A stretch of DNA of 64,000 nt from Saprospiraceae bacterium (GCA_016716335.1 JADJWN010000021.1:1-64000); one strand, 5' to 3'; shown: positions 19,287 through 29,701, numbered from the stretch's first letter. Notes: generated by a model not told the origin, from the letters alone. A program made the numbers and translations.

Positions 19287-20471
19287 ATGAAAATCATCAC
19301 CCGGACCGTATGGATATTATCCGTGATCAGTCTGCTGACAGATACCGCCAGTGAGATGTTATATCCTGTGCTCCCGGTATATCTTAAGTCGATCGGATTT
19401 TCCGTGGTATTAATAGGAATTCTGGAAGGTATAGCAGAAGCTACGGCGGGATTGAGCAAGGCATATTTTGGTAAACTCTCGGACTTATCCGGAAAGCGGG
19501 TGCCATTTGTCCAATTGGGTTATACCCTTAGTGCAGTGGCAAAGCCAATGATGGCATTATTTGCCTATCCACTCTGGATATTTGCAGCCAGAACTATGGA
19601 GCGCTTAGGTAAAGGCATACGCACAGGTGCCAGAGATGCATTGCTGTCTGATGAGGCAAGCTCTGAAAACAAAGCCAAAATATTCGGGTTTCACAGGTCC
19701 ATGGATACTTTGGGTGCTGTCTTAGGCCCCTGCATTGCGTTGCTGTATTTATACTATCATCCCGAAGACTATATTCGCCTTTTTTACATTGCATTTATTC
19801 CGGGACTATTGGCTATTTTGGCAAGTTTGTATCTGAAGGACAGGAATAAATCATCCATAAATAAATCTATCAGCTATTCACCTTTTCAGTGGGCCCGATA
19901 TTGGAAGGAAAGTCCGGATGCATACAAAAGGCTGATTGCCGGATTATTGTTATTTGCCCTGATCAACAGCTCCGATGTCTTCCTGATCCTGAAAGCCAAA
20001 GAAAGCGGCATTTCAGATACTTACGTGATAGGATTGTATATTTTTTACAATCTGATTTATGCTTTGTTCTCCTATCCTGCCGGAGTACTGGCAGACCGTA
20101 CAGGCTTGAAGAAAGTTTTCATATCAGGCTTAATCTTATTCAGTGCTGTATATTTCGGAATGGCCTTTGCCGATAGCTTATATGGCTTTTTGCTGATGTT
20201 TGTTATTTACGGAATTTATGCGGCAGGTACCGAGGGTATATCGAAGGCCTGGATTTCCAACATTACAGATCGCAAAGATACAGCCACAGCCATAGGCCTG
20301 TATGCAGGGCTGCAAAGTGTGGCCACAATGCTCGCAAGCAGTCTGACCGGAGCTATCTGGTATAGTTTTGGCGCCTCAGCTGCCTTCATTTTTATTGCCT
20401 TCATGACTTTATTGGTGGTTATTTACCTGATTATTTGGGGGGCAAAAACAACAATAGAGTCAGACAGATGA
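19287..20471 (+). CDS. MFS transporter
   Basis: 394 residues with about twelve hydrophobic helices. The MFS loop 2-3 motif appears as GKLSDLSGKRVP and again in the second half as GVLADRTGLKK. The segment ARTMERLGKGIRTGARDALLSDEA is characteristic of a subfamily of drug/metabolite MFS proteins, some encoded near metal or hydrogenase genes. It follows hypC in the same direction after a 224-bp gap holding nothing else recognisable, so it may be a separate unit. A role in nickel handling is possible from location but not shown by sequence. Confidence 0.8.
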   Translation: MKIITRTVWILSVISLLTDTASEMLYPVLPVYLKSIGFSVVLIGILEGIAEATAGLSKAYFGKLSDLSGKRVPFVQLGYTLSAVAKPMMALFAYPLWIFAARTMERLGKGIRTGARDALLSDEASSENKAKIFGFHRSMDTLGAVLGPCIALLYLYYHPEDYIRLFYIAFIPGLLAILASLYLKDRNKSSINKSISYSPFQWARYWKESPDAYKRLIAGLLLFALINSSDVFLILKAKESGISDTYVIGLYIFYNLIYALFSYPAGVLADRTGLKKVFISGLILFSAVYFGMAFADSLYGFLLMFVIYGIYAAGTEGISKAWISNITDRKDTATAIGLYAGLQSVATMLASSLTGAIWYSFGASAAFIFIAFMTLLVVIYLIIWGAKTTIESDR

Positions 20472-21145
20472 TTTAATATTCAATTCCCTTAATTAAACAA
20501 AATAGCTGAGCCACTCAACAAAATAAGAATATCCCGGGCTATCTAAGGTATGGAAACTAAATGCTCCATTCGAAAAATCTGCAGTTCAGGGCAGCCCATT
20601 TCATGAACCAAAGCAAACCTAATGCCGTTACAATCAGGTATCTTATTGATCTGAATGGCGAATTGATTGCCAAAAAGGATGTTTTTCGTTCAGGTTGTGT
20701 TTGTTTAGTTTGATTCTAAGTACATGACAAAAATTTTTTAGATCGGAGTATTTTGGCCAAAAAACCAGCGATAGCTTATGAAGAATCGGAATTGCTCATT
20801 TCGCTAAATTAGGGTACAGCACCAGGATGTACGATGAAATTAGCGAAATGAAAAGCATGAAGATTCGAGAATAAGCGGTGCGAAGCAATCGCCTTTTTTT
20901 GGCCTAGTCCGCCGCCGGCGGATTGCTTACTTTTTTGGCGATGAAAAAAAGCCTGTGCCGCCCATGGCGGTATAAGAGCCCAGCCGGCTTGAGGCGACAC
21001 AACGTTTGAAATTTAATGTCATTCGAATTTAAAATTTTGAAAGTCAATTGAATAAGTTAGTGTTTTCCCAAAAATGTCATGTACTCAGAGTTTGATTATT
21101 GTCTGCAATCTGTTTTCTAAAGATCGGCCTATTATTTGATCTTTT
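20472..21145. other. Non-coding region with nested inverted repeats
   Basis: No credible gene is seen in these 674 bp. The right half holds a cluster of palindromes described as a separate repeat feature; the left 300 bp show only AT-rich unique sequence. Confidence 0.6.
20773..20977. repeat. Long imperfect inverted repeat plus adjoining GC hairpins
   Basis: AGCTTATGAAGAATC at 20773 and GATTCGAGAATAAGC at 20862 frame a second pair, CATTTCGCTAAATT and AAATTAGCGAAATG, around a 26-bp centre. This gives a roughly 105-bp imperfect hairpin. Beside it are AAGCAATC/GATTGCTT around the palindrome TCCGCCGCCGGCGGA, and CCGCCCATGGCGG. The cluster resembles a small non-autonomous element or structured transcript. 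No transposase is nearby. Confidence 0.55.
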
Positions 21146-23065
21146 ATGGTTCAAAAAATAACAATCTCACTCTTTTTATTAATCGGGTCTGCACTGTCAG
21201 GTCAGCATTCTGCCATGAAAGTGATTCAAATGAATGGCAGTGATTATCATCTGAAATTTGAATATATTCTCAAAGGTGGCGATACCCTGTACCATGGTAC
21301 GTACCATCTTAATAATGTACAGGAAGAAAACAGATATTCCCGCATAAGAAATTTGGACATCCAGGGCTTGATGTCCGAAGGCAAGCCGAACAGAATATGG
21401 AAATTCAGACTCGGATATTTCGAACCCGACAGATTTAAAAGTCTGGACTCAAGGGACCTTACATTCAGCAGTAAGGGTAAGGAAATGATATTGAACGGGG
21501 GTTTTGAAAAAGGCAAAAAAACAGGTCAATGGACAATTCAGGAAAAACAGATTCTTAATTCTGAAGAGGATCGAACATTGTTTGAAGCTGATTTTGGCTA
21601 CAGTTCAGGTGGTTTTGACGGTAAATTAGAGTTAGAATCTGAGAGCTGTAAAATGAAGGCCACCTTTGATGAAGACTTGTATACGACCGGTATCTGGGAA
21701 ATAGACTACAAAAATGGTATCAAAGAAAAACTGCATTTTAACGACAGGATACTCACAGCAGTAGAAGTGGCAAAATTTAACGAACCCGCTCTTCTGAAAA
21801 TTTTTGACCATACCAATATTCCGCTAAATACTGAATATAAAGAACTGACCTTTGGCCAGGATTATCTCCACCTGCTGTCATTTATTATTGCCAAAATGTC
21901 CAAAAACGGAGATAGCACTTTCTTTCAATTCAGCAAAACCAATCCTTTAACGGATTATGTTACCAAGGCCAGAACTCTATCTCCTCTGGTCAATGTAGTC
22001 ACTAAAGAAAAGCTACCTGAGGATTTCCGTATCATACTCCCGGTATTCAAACTCACAGAGGATGAAAAGACAGGTATTGAAAGATTACAGTCAGAAAGCT
22101 ATAAATTAACATCGATTTATGAGGAAATAAGAAGCAATGTACAGTTCAGGGCATTCAGAGACAGGTCTCTTCCAATAAAAGAAAAACTGTTCATTTTGGA
22201 TAAAATTTATTACCAATGCATGCAACCGGTGAGTACCTTACTGGAATTGCACCATAACGAATCATTGCAATATTTTCAGATATCTACACTGCTAAAGTCC
22301 AAAGCAAATGATTGTGACAGTATCTTGTATGAGTTTGATGGCAGAAAAAGCACTTACAGATTTAAGAGTATTATAATATCCGATGATACGCTCTCACAGC
22401 TGGAGCGATTGATTGCATTCGTAAATAATATCGGCCTGGAAATGAAAGCAATAGAAGCTGATATATCAGAGTTGATACAAAAGATGGAAAATGAAGAATC
22501 CTGGGTTGTCCTTGAAGCCGCTTTTACAGAAATACTCCATGAAACCAGAGAAAGAGTATCAGCAGTGGATTACAGTCAGGTAAATGAAATAGCCGGATTT
22601 TATGTCCAAGACCAGTACATGAATTTTCTGCAATCTTTGGAAAACGAATCCAAAGAAGCCGGGAAGTCTGCCCAGAAACTCATACAAATAAAAAAGCTTT
22701 CAAACTGTCTTGAAGACTTCATCAAAATGACATACCGGATTGATAAGATCCCGGATGATTTCAAAATAATAGACAGATTGTACACCAGAACGGTATTCAA
22801 TCCATACACTTTTACCAACATGGACGAACGAATCCATTCAGCAATCTTTGACGCATTTCAGTATTCACTGCTTCCTGCATTGATGGGTAAGCTAAAGGTA
22901 TTAAGCTGCAAAAATATATCTGAACATACCGGGCAATACGATATCCTCTTTCAGGGAATGGTGGACCTCCTGAAGTCGAACAACAGGAAAACTGAAAGAA
23001 GCGTCAGACAAACCCGGGAGCCACAGAAGATAGCCAATATTTTGGGAATTAAAATCGACTTCTGA
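21146..23065 (+). CDS. Secreted protein of unknown function
   Basis: I do not recognise this 639-residue protein. It opens with a signal peptide (KITISLFLLIGSALSGQ). The first 220 residues read as beta-rich strands with short periodic blocks (GGDTLYHGTYHL, NGGFEKGKKTGQWTI, YTTGIWEIDYKNGIKE) reminiscent of MORN-like toxin-antidote or wash-board repeats. The remaining 400 residues look helical with charged heptad-like stretches. There are no catalytic motifs I can name. It runs directly into the next gene (stop and next ATG adjoin), so the two probably form an operon. Likely periplasmic or outer-membrane associated. Confidence 0.65.
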   Translation: MVQKITISLFLLIGSALSGQHSAMKVIQMNGSDYHLKFEYILKGGDTLYHGTYHLNNVQEENRYSRIRNLDIQGLMSEGKPNRIWKFRLGYFEPDRFKSLDSRDLTFSSKGKEMILNGGFEKGKKTGQWTIQEKQILNSEEDRTLFEADFGYSSGGFDGKLELESESCKMKATFDEDLYTTGIWEIDYKNGIKEKLHFNDRILTAVEVAKFNEPALLKIFDHTNIPLNTEYKELTFGQDYLHLLSFIIAKMSKNGDSTFFQFSKTNPLTDYVTKARTLSPLVNVVTKEKLPEDFRIILPVFKLTEDEKTGIERLQSESYKLTSIYEEIRSNVQFRAFRDRSLPIKEKLFILDKIYYQCMQPVSTLLELHHNESLQYFQISTLLKSKANDCDSILYEFDGRKSTYRFKSIIISDDTLSQLERLIAFVNNIGLEMKAIEADISELIQKMENEESWVVLEAAFTEILHETRERVSAVDYSQVNEIAGFYVQDQYMNFLQSLENESKEAGKSAQKLIQIKKLSNCLEDFIKMTYRIDKIPDDFKIIDRLYTRTVFNPYTFTNMDERIHSAIFDAFQYSLLPALMGKLKVLSCKNISEHTGQYDILFQGMVDLLKSNNRKTERSVRQTREPQKIANILGIKIDF

Positions 23066-23871
23066 ATGAGCCATCTCCGATACATAATGTGGGTAGCATG
23101 GAGTCTCATTATGATTTCAGAGGCCGTCAGTCAAAACAATCAGGCGGTCTTTGAGCCTATCGAGACCAATCTCTGGTTGGGATCATACAATAAATTCAGG
23201 CTGTCGGACAGATTTTTCTGGCGGGCCGAATTTCATTACCGACGAGGCGGTACCGAAAACCTTCCGTTTGCCGGTCAAATGGCGCAGATATACAACCGGC
23301 ATGCGTTGAATTACGTCCACTCACCGAGATTCAATGCTTCCCTGGGTTTTGTCCTGAGACTGGATTTTGCCTCAGAACCCGAAAATTCCAATCTTGAATA
23401 TGTAGTTCCCGAGCCAAGAATCTGGCATGAATATATGTTTATCATGCCTTTTGAAAGATTTCAGCTATTCCATAGAATACGAGTAGAACACAGATGGAGC
23501 CGCAGCAATGCACTGGAGTCGGATTGGATCTACAGAGACCGGTGGAGGTATAAAATATATGCCAATGTACCTCTAAACAGCAAAAGCTCCTTCCCGGGAC
23601 CTTATTTTTCAATCCAGATGTGGAAGTCATACTGCAAAGCGGCAAAGCAGTGGGTGGCAGTATTCTTGAAGATCTGAGGATATATCCTTCTGTCGGCTAT
23701 ATTGTCACTCCTCAGGTGACATACACTGCAGGGATGATGTACACCACCGGACAAAGACTGAATAATCCATTGATTTTCAGGCAACGCTGGGTAGCCAGAT
23801 TAAATGCCTACATATCACTGGATTTAAGAAAAAAGAAAGACTTTATACCTGATATACGGTTTACTGACTGA
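23066..23871 (+). CDS. DUF2490 family outer-membrane protein (frameshifted)
   Basis: A signal peptide (WSLIMISEAVSQ) is followed by the family's alternating aromatic strands: NLWLGSYNKFRLSDRFFWRAEFHYRRG, a central FQLFHRIRVEHRWSR, then a barrel-like end. The open frame ends at 23677. Adding a T to the run at 23605-23609 restores GPYFFNPDVEVILQSGKAVGG and carries on to 23871. That gives about 268 residues with LRIYPSVGYIVTPQVTYTAGMMYTTGQ, the expected DUF2490 close. Function unknown; probably an outer-membrane barrel. Confidence 0.75.
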
Positions 23872-23882
23872 ACCCTGGCCGG

Positions 23883-24506
23883 TTACTTATTGAAGATATC
23901 GTATATAAAATACACTTCCACCCCTCTCCAGAAATACCTGTCCCCATCATATAATTTGCCGGTACGCCGGATAAACGGAACAAAACTGTGATTGTACCTG
24001 AGCCCTATCATTAAGTTCTCATTATATATATAATCCAATCCTGCAAATGTAGTATAATCAAATCTACTCAGCTCACTACTTACATGTTCCGTCTTTGTAT
24101 TACTGCCGGAATTAGTCTTCATACGTCCAAAAATGAGTATTTCCGGTTTGAAACCGGCCGAAAAGTTCAAAGACTGATAAACCGGAACCATCAGCATGCA
24201 GGCGAGGTGGTTATACAAAGTCAGAAAGCCGGTCCGCGATTCCTCCTTCTCAAAACAAGAACCCTTAAACGACAGAGAATATTCCATCCTGATATGAATG
24301 TCATCTTTATCGCCGTAAAACGTCGCAATACCCAGCGATGGCAAAGCTTGAAGACTTCCTGTGCTATTACCCCGAAGCCCTGATGCATTTACAGAAACCC
24401 GGGGAATCAAATCCTGCGAAAAAATCCGAACGGAGACAAACAGGATAGCAATTAATGTGAAATTTTTACAGGACATGCCGGTGTATGAATGAGTAAAACC
24501 AAACAT
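23883..24506 (-). CDS. Outer-membrane beta-barrel-like protein, unknown function
   Basis: 207 residues with a signal peptide (FTLIAILFVSVRIFSQ) and then amphipathic strands rich in aromatic ends and glycine, closing with YFIYDIFNK as outer-membrane barrels do. It resembles small OmpW/porin-fold proteins of Bacteroidota in layout only; no family motif can be named. The start at 24506 overlaps the divergent MORN gene's longest start. The ATG giving MSCKNFTLIAIL (about 24476) is a more natural signal-peptide start. It converges with the DUF2490 gene with only 11 bp between. Confidence 0.6.
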   Translation of the reverse strand: MFGFTHSYTGMSCKNFTLIAILFVSVRIFSQDLIPRVSVNASGLRGNSTGSLQALPSLGIATFYGDKDDIHIRMEYSLSFKGSCFEKEESRTGFLTLYNHLACMLMVPVYQSLNFSAGFKPEILIFGRMKTNSGSNTKTEHVSSELSRFDYTTFAGLDYIYNENLMIGLRYNHSFVPFIRRTGKLYDGDRYFWRGVEVYFIYDIFNK

Positions 24507-24551
24507 TATAATATATCAGGATGTTTGTTTTGGTGGTATGTAAACACACTT

Positions 24552-25409
24552 ATGTTGGGCAATAATAGTATATTTACGCAAAGAGTCATAGTTTTGATCG
24601 GGTTAGTTTTGATTGGACTCAACTTGTTTTTAATCTCTAAGCTTCGGTTTTCGAAAAATGTAATCAAAGACTTAGAGGTAAGGCAAGCGACAATTGAAGA
24701 CAGTCTGAGTAGAATAGACCAACATCTCAATGATTATACCCTTTATCTCAAAGCTGTGAATAAACTGCTTGAAAACAACACTGCAGGTGCTATAGAATTA
24801 TTTGATTCCCTTGCTTACACCAATGATAGTCTGATTGTAAAAGCACTTTACATCAAAAGCCTGATTTACAAAAATGAAAAAACCACAGTCAGCACTAAAA
24901 AATCTGAAATCAAAGGAGATGAGATTGCAGAGTTATCCCGATTGCTTGCTGAGCAATCCTGGGTTGACTCAAAATTTAATCAAACAGGTCCTGACCCGGC
25001 TGTAATCCATGAAAAATCATCCTCTTCCAACGCAGATAAAGACAATACTCCGGAAATTCTTATATTTAAAAGTTCAAAAGGAGTAAAGATCGAATACTCA
25101 GGGCAGATTTCGGGTGGAAAGGCAAATGGTTACGGAGTGGGTCTCTTTGAATCGGGAGGAATATACAAAGGTTATTGGCATAACAACCTGAGACACGGCA
25201 AAGGTACCTACACCTGGAATGATGGTGAGAAATACGAAGGTGAATTTGTTAATGATAAAAGGGAAGGTATAGGCACCTATATCTGGAAAAATGGTGAAAA
25301 GTATGAAGGCCAATGGAAAAATGACATGAGGGATGGTAAAGGCACTATGTACAAGCCGAATGGAGAAATCAAGATTTCGGGTTTGTTTGTGAAGGATGTA
25401 TTGCAGTGA
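24552..25409 (+). CDS. MORN-repeat protein with N-terminal membrane anchor
   Basis: From the chosen ATG (an upstream in-frame ATG lies at 24489) the protein starts with one hydrophobic helix (VIVLIGLVLIGLNLFLI). A coiled coil-prone stretch (DLEVRQATIEDSLSRIDQHL) and a charged linker follow. The C-terminal 90 residues hold about four MORN repeats of the form YxGxWxNxxxxGxGxxxxxxGxx, for example YKGYWHNNLRHGKGTYTWNDG and YEGQWKNDMRDGKGTMYKPNG. MORN repeats mediate membrane or protein contacts; the exact job is unknown. About 286 residues. Confidence 0.75.
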   Translation: MLGNNSIFTQRVIVLIGLVLIGLNLFLISKLRFSKNVIKDLEVRQATIEDSLSRIDQHLNDYTLYLKAVNKLLENNTAGAIELFDSLAYTNDSLIVKALYIKSLIYKNEKTTVSTKKSEIKGDEIAELSRLLAEQSWVDSKFNQTGPDPAVIHEKSSSSNADKDNTPEILIFKSSKGVKIEYSGQISGGKANGYGVGLFESGGIYKGYWHNNLRHGKGTYTWNDGEKYEGEFVNDKREGIGTYIWKNGEKYEGQWKNDMRDGKGTMYKPNGEIKISGLFVKDVLQ

Positions 25410-25514
25410 GGCAAATATCCGGATAATGAAATCAAACGGATAAAGTAAGCTATAACTGGGCAGACTCTTTTGACCTTCATCAGACTTAACAACTATCAGT
25501 AATTGTCAACATTA

Positions 25515-25547
25515 TTTGGGAATACTTTACGATTCGCATTACTTTTG
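25515..25547 (+). promoter_or_regulatory. Predicted promoter of the Ktr-porin operon
   Basis: TACTTTTG at 25540-25547 matches the -7 element TAnnTTTG and TTTG at 25515-25518 the -33 element, with 21 bp between. The leader to the ktrB start would be about 130 nt. No riboswitch fold is obvious in it. Confidence 0.5.
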
Positions 25548-25684
25548 TACGGTATTTCAGTAAGGTTTTCACCGAATACCTCAGAGTACTGAAATTTAGA
25601 CAGGAAGTTTAAATCATTATAACCTTAACTTTTAAAGTACGATATCCATATTAAACAGCTCTGAAATAAGGGAGCTCAACAATC

Positions 25685-27427
25685 ATGAAATTTAATCAAA
25701 ATCTGTTTTACAGAATCGTATTTATTATCAGCCTTGCGGGACTAATTGCCATCGTTTCAGATTTTGGATTTTACCAAACCAACTTCTATCAAAAAATTTT
25801 AGACAGATTTTACTTCTTCGTCCTTGGTATCGGATTGATTTCGACTTTCAGCAGATATTTTCAGAATAGAGATTTGATAAAGAGAAAAGCATTTTTGTTC
25901 GACCTGATTTCTATAGTTTTTACACTCTGGCTATATTTCATGTATCTTTTTGTAGGGGTGCCATTTGAAACAGATCTTATGCTTGAAAATCCAATATGGG
26001 TAAAATTTGCTGTATTGTTTACTTTTATAAGGGAATTTTCCGAACTCAAGATAAATTATAAAAGAACCGTGCTTAATCCGGGCCAACTTTTCATTGTGAG
26101 TTTTTTGTTTATTATTTTTATTGGTTCCTTCTTGCTGAAATTACCCAATGCAACTTATACCGGTATTTCGTATCTGGATGCTTTGTTTACTTCTACCAGC
26201 GCTGTATGTGTAACAGGATTGGCAGTGGTAGATACAGGCACCCATTTTACCTTATTTGGACAGACCATCATCATGATTTTGATACAGGTCGGAGGTCTTG
26301 GAATTTTGACCTTTGCAAGCTACTTCAGTTATTTTTTCAAAGGTGGTACTACTTATGAAAATCAACTGGTGTTGAGTGACATGACCAGTTCAAAAACTTT
26401 GGGAGAGGTATTTTCTACTTTGAAACATATCATTCTGATCACTTTCGGAATAGAATTTTTTTCTGCCATATTGATATATTCAAGTATCGGATCTGATAAT
26501 TTTCATACTCATTCTGACCAGCTATTCTTTTCTGCATTTCATTCTGTTTCTGCTTTTTGTAATGCAGGATTTTCGACGCTCAGCAATAGTCTGTATGAAT
26601 CTGATTTTCGATATAATTATTATCTGCAACTGGTGATTATGTTGACATTTGTCCTGGGTGGGCTGGGTTTTCCTATTGTAGTCAACATACTCAGATTCAT
26701 CAGATACAAATTAATCACCTTAATTTCTGTTGGTAAACCTATATACCGACCCTGGGTGCTGAATCTCAACAGTCGTATTACTTTGATTACCACACTTTCC
26801 ATTTCATTGGTGGCATTCATAATTTTTTATTTTCTGGAGTACAACAACACCTTAGCTGAACATAACGGATTGGGAAAAGCAGTCACCGCACTTTTTGGAG
26901 CTACCACCCCCAGAACAGCAGGTTTCAATTCAATAGACACTGCGGCATTATCACTTCCCACATTAATGATGGTGTTTCTTCTTATGTGGATAGGTGCTTC
27001 TCCTCAATCCACTGGTGGAGGTATCAAAACCAGTACGTTCGCTATTGCCACACTGAACATTCTCAGTCTTGCGAAAGGTAAATCCAGAATTGAAATATTC
27101 AGACGTGAAATTGCAGATATTTCAGTACGCAGGGCATTTGCCATCATATCATTGTCATTGATAGTAATCGGATTTTCCATTATGGCCATATCTGCCACTG
27201 ATCCTGAAAAACAATTGATATCAATTGCCTTTGAATGCTTTTCCGCTTACAGTACTGTTGGGCTAAGTCTGGGCATAACTTCAGCTTTGAGCGTTTATGG
27301 AAAGATTATTATCATTATCGTGATGTTTCTGGGACGTATTAGTATGCTGTCTTTCGTTATTGCTGTATTCAGGAAAATAAAAATTACAAACTACAGTTAT
27401 CCCAAAGAAGAAATCACCATCAATTAG
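25685..27427 (+). CDS. ktrB: Potassium uptake channel KtrB/TrkH
   Basis: Ion-conducting subunit of a Ktr/Trk potassium system, 580 residues. Four repeated pore loops, each with the conserved selectivity Gly, can be read: SAVCVTGLAVVDT, SVSAFCNAGFSTL, GATTPRTAGFNSID and ECFSAYSTVGLSLG. An extra N-terminal block of hydrophobic helices (about residues 1-130) precedes the TrkH core, as often seen in Bacteroidota. The gene for the regulatory KtrA subunit follows after 13 bp. Confidence 0.93.
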   Translation: MKFNQNLFYRIVFIISLAGLIAIVSDFGFYQTNFYQKILDRFYFFVLGIGLISTFSRYFQNRDLIKRKAFLFDLISIVFTLWLYFMYLFVGVPFETDLMLENPIWVKFAVLFTFIREFSELKINYKRTVLNPGQLFIVSFLFIIFIGSFLLKLPNATYTGISYLDALFTSTSAVCVTGLAVVDTGTHFTLFGQTIIMILIQVGGLGILTFASYFSYFFKGGTTYENQLVLSDMTSSKTLGEVFSTLKHIILITFGIEFFSAILIYSSIGSDNFHTHSDQLFFSAFHSVSAFCNAGFSTLSNSLYESDFRYNYYLQLVIMLTFVLGGLGFPIVVNILRFIRYKLITLISVGKPIYRPWVLNLNSRITLITTLSISLVAFIIFYFLEYNNTLAEHNGLGKAVTALFGATTPRTAGFNSIDTAALSLPTLMMVFLLMWIGASPQSTGGGIKTSTFAIATLNILSLAKGKSRIEIFRREIADISVRRAFAIISLSLIVIGFSIMAISATDPEKQLISIAFECFSAYSTVGLSLGITSALSVYGKIIIIIVMFLGRISMLSFVIAVFRKIKITNYSYPKEEITIN

Positions 27428-27440
27428 AAATAGAGGCTTT

Positions 27441-28136
27441 ATGAAATACATAATAATAGGACTGGGTAATTTTGGTGCATCACTGGCCCAAAAGCTTACA
27501 GAACAAGGAAATGAAGTAATCGGAATTGATGCCAATATGGCCAAAGTAGATGCATATAAAGAAAAAATTACCCATACAATATGTATGGATGCCACCGATG
27601 AATTTGTGGTGGCAGGTCTGCCGCTGAGCCAAACGGATATTATATTGGTAGCTATCGGGGAAGATCAGGGAGCCAATATTATGACTACCGCATTGCTTAA
27701 GAATCTGGCGGTAAAAAGATTAATCAGCAGGGCGATTAACCCGCTCCATGAAAAAGTTTTGCAAGCTATAGGTGTAGATGAAATCGTCCATCCCGAAGAA
27801 GAAACAGCCGAAAGATGGGCCAAGAAACTCTGCCTTAACAATGTGGTGGATTCCTTTGAGCTCAGTGATGACTTTTCTATCATCGAAGCCATTGCTCCCG
27901 CAGAATATATTGGAAAGGCTATCAGGGATATAAGTTTCAGAAAAAATCATAATTTACTGGCGCTCACCGTAATAAAAAAAGCTGAAGAAAAAAGTTTATT
28001 GGGCAAAACCAAAACCATATCAAAAATTCTGGGCGTGATATCAGGTGATTACATTATCGAAGAAAATGATATTTTGGTTCTGTATGGTTCTAATAAGGAT
28101 CTTCAGATTTTCCTTAAACAGAAATTTAAGCGATGA
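27441..28136 (+). CDS. ktrA: Potassium uptake regulatory subunit KtrA/TrkA
   Basis: A 231-residue cytoplasmic gating ring protein. The RCK/TrkA-N Rossmann fold opens with IIGLGNFGASLAQKL and the acidic residue in VIGIDAN for NAD(H)/ATP binding. A TrkA-C domain covers roughly residues 145-230 (ISFRKNHNLLALTVIKK...NDILVLYGS). It overlaps the following porin gene by 4 bp (ATGA), so the three genes form one transcript. Confidence 0.93.
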   Translation: MKYIIIGLGNFGASLAQKLTEQGNEVIGIDANMAKVDAYKEKITHTICMDATDEFVVAGLPLSQTDIILVAIGEDQGANIMTTALLKNLAVKRLISRAINPLHEKVLQAIGVDEIVHPEEETAERWAKKLCLNNVVDSFELSDDFSIIEAIAPAEYIGKAIRDISFRKNHNLLALTVIKKAEEKSLLGKTKTISKILGVISGDYIIEENDILVLYGSNKDLQIFLKQKFKR

Positions 28137-29233
28137 AAATTAAAATTTCTTCATTGCTGTTATTTATAAATACTATGGTTTACGGCCAGATGGACAGTAG
28201 CTGGTCTCAACAACCGGAACTCTATATTTCAGGTTTTTTGGACGTATTTTACGTATATGATTTCAATAATCCTGTAGAAACAAAAAGACAGCCTTTTCTG
28301 TACAATCACAATCGCCACAATGAGTTTAACCTGAATCTGGGTTTTATAAAACTGGGTCTGGAACATCCAAAATACAGGGCAAATCTGGCTATACAGACAG
28401 GCACCTATGTGTCTGACAATTATGCAGCAGAACCGGATTTGCTGCAAAATATTTTTGAAGCCAATGTGGGGGTATCCCTCAATAAAAAAAATAATCTCTG
28501 GCTGGATGCAGGCATTTTTGCATCTCATATTGGTTTTGAAAGTGCAGTTTCGATGGATAACTGGACAATGACCAGATCTCTGTTGGCTGAAAATTCACCT
28601 TATTTCCTGTCCGGGGCAAAACTGACGTACAAGCCCAATGATCAGTGGGAACTTGCCGGACTCATACTCAATGGTTGGCAACGCATACAGCGGCTTCGGG
28701 GAAATTCTTTACCTTCTTTTGGCACACAGATACAATATACTCCATCAGAATCACTTACTTTAAACTGGAGTACCTTCATAGGTACAGACGATCCAGACCC
28801 GGAGAGAAGAATGAGATACTTCAATAACATTTATGGCCAGATTCAAATATCAGGAAACCTGGGTTTGATTGCAGGTTTTGACATTGGTGCACAGCAGAGA
28901 ATGAAAAGTAGTAAAGCTTATGATAAATGGTTCAGTCCTGTATTGATTGCTCAATATCGTGTAAGTAAAAAGTGGAAAACAGCCATCAGAGCCGAATATT
29001 ATCAGGACAGGACAGAAATTATTATTCCTGTAAGTACACCCAACGGATTCAAAGTAACAGGACTTTCGCTAAATATTGACTATTCACCTGCACAAGATTT
29101 CATATGCAGACTTGAAGGAAGGTCTTTAATCAGCCAGGATAATATTTTTGAATCCAACACCTCACCCACCAATACAGATTTTTTTGTAGGAACATCATTA
29201 GCGATCAAATTTGCAGAGATAATAAAGAAATGA
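28133..29233 (+). CDS. Outer-membrane beta-barrel porin (bbp2/OmpL-like)
   Basis: 366 residues with a short signal peptide (LLLFINTMVYGQ) and the family hallmarks: PELYISGFLDVFYVYDFN, an early FNLNLGFIKLGLEHPKYRANLAIQTGTY strand pair, LDAGIFASHIGFESA and a late strand block closing near ATSLAIKFAEII. These are typical of the putative beta-barrel porin-2 family of Bacteroidota. Coupling to ktrB-ktrA suggests it admits potassium or small solutes through the outer membrane, but that is inference from context. Confidence 0.82.
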   Translation: MKIKISSLLLFINTMVYGQMDSSWSQQPELYISGFLDVFYVYDFNNPVETKRQPFLYNHNRHNEFNLNLGFIKLGLEHPKYRANLAIQTGTYVSDNYAAEPDLLQNIFEANVGVSLNKKNNLWLDAGIFASHIGFESAVSMDNWTMTRSLLAENSPYFLSGAKLTYKPNDQWELAGLILNGWQRIQRLRGNSLPSFGTQIQYTPSESLTLNWSTFIGTDDPDPERRMRYFNNIYGQIQISGNLGLIAGFDIGAQQRMKSSKAYDKWFSPVLIAQYRVSKKWKTAIRAEYYQDRTEIIIPVSTPNGFKVTGLSLNIDYSPAQDFICRLEGRSLISQDNIFESNTSPTNTDFFVGTSLAIKFAEIIKK

Positions 29234-29578
29234 TCTGCTAAGAGGTATGGGTAAGCATACAAAAATAGGATAAATGATCTGAGTTTGTTAAAAATTGATA
29301 AACAAGGTTTTGCGGAATATTTTTTAAATCCTAAAACAATAAGTTATACAGGAGATGCATATTATATAGTTTTAGTTAGTACCGAATGAATTTTGGGAGT
29401 GTCGATACATATCAATCACCAGGCATAAAATATTATTTCAATTCTCACTAAAGAGTAGCAATTAAACAATCCAAGATTTGCTTTCAGGTTTACGAATGAA
29501 CAAGATAATTGTGACTCTAAACAAGGATATGATAACCCTCAAATAATGGGATAATCCACTTAAATGATTTATTTTACT
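29234..29578. other. Intergenic, nothing recognisable
   Basis: About 345 bp of AT-rich sequence between the porin gene and the 157-bp tandem element. I see no ORF with coding character, no clear hairpin terminator and no RNA gene. Confidence 0.5.
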
Positions 29579-29701
29579 GCAGCCCGTAGGATGACCGAAC
29601 GGTGCGTATGCACAGCATTGAACGATTTCAATGCTGAGTGAGGGTACTGCAAACAACGGCTTGCAGCTTCGACAATTCCGGGGTTCGATTCCCCCATGAA
29701 G

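Noticed and set aside
29640..29700. The T-arm-like sequence as a plus-strand tRNA or tmRNA
   Set aside because: No D-arm, anticodon arm or full acceptor can be folded, and no tag-peptide frame is present.
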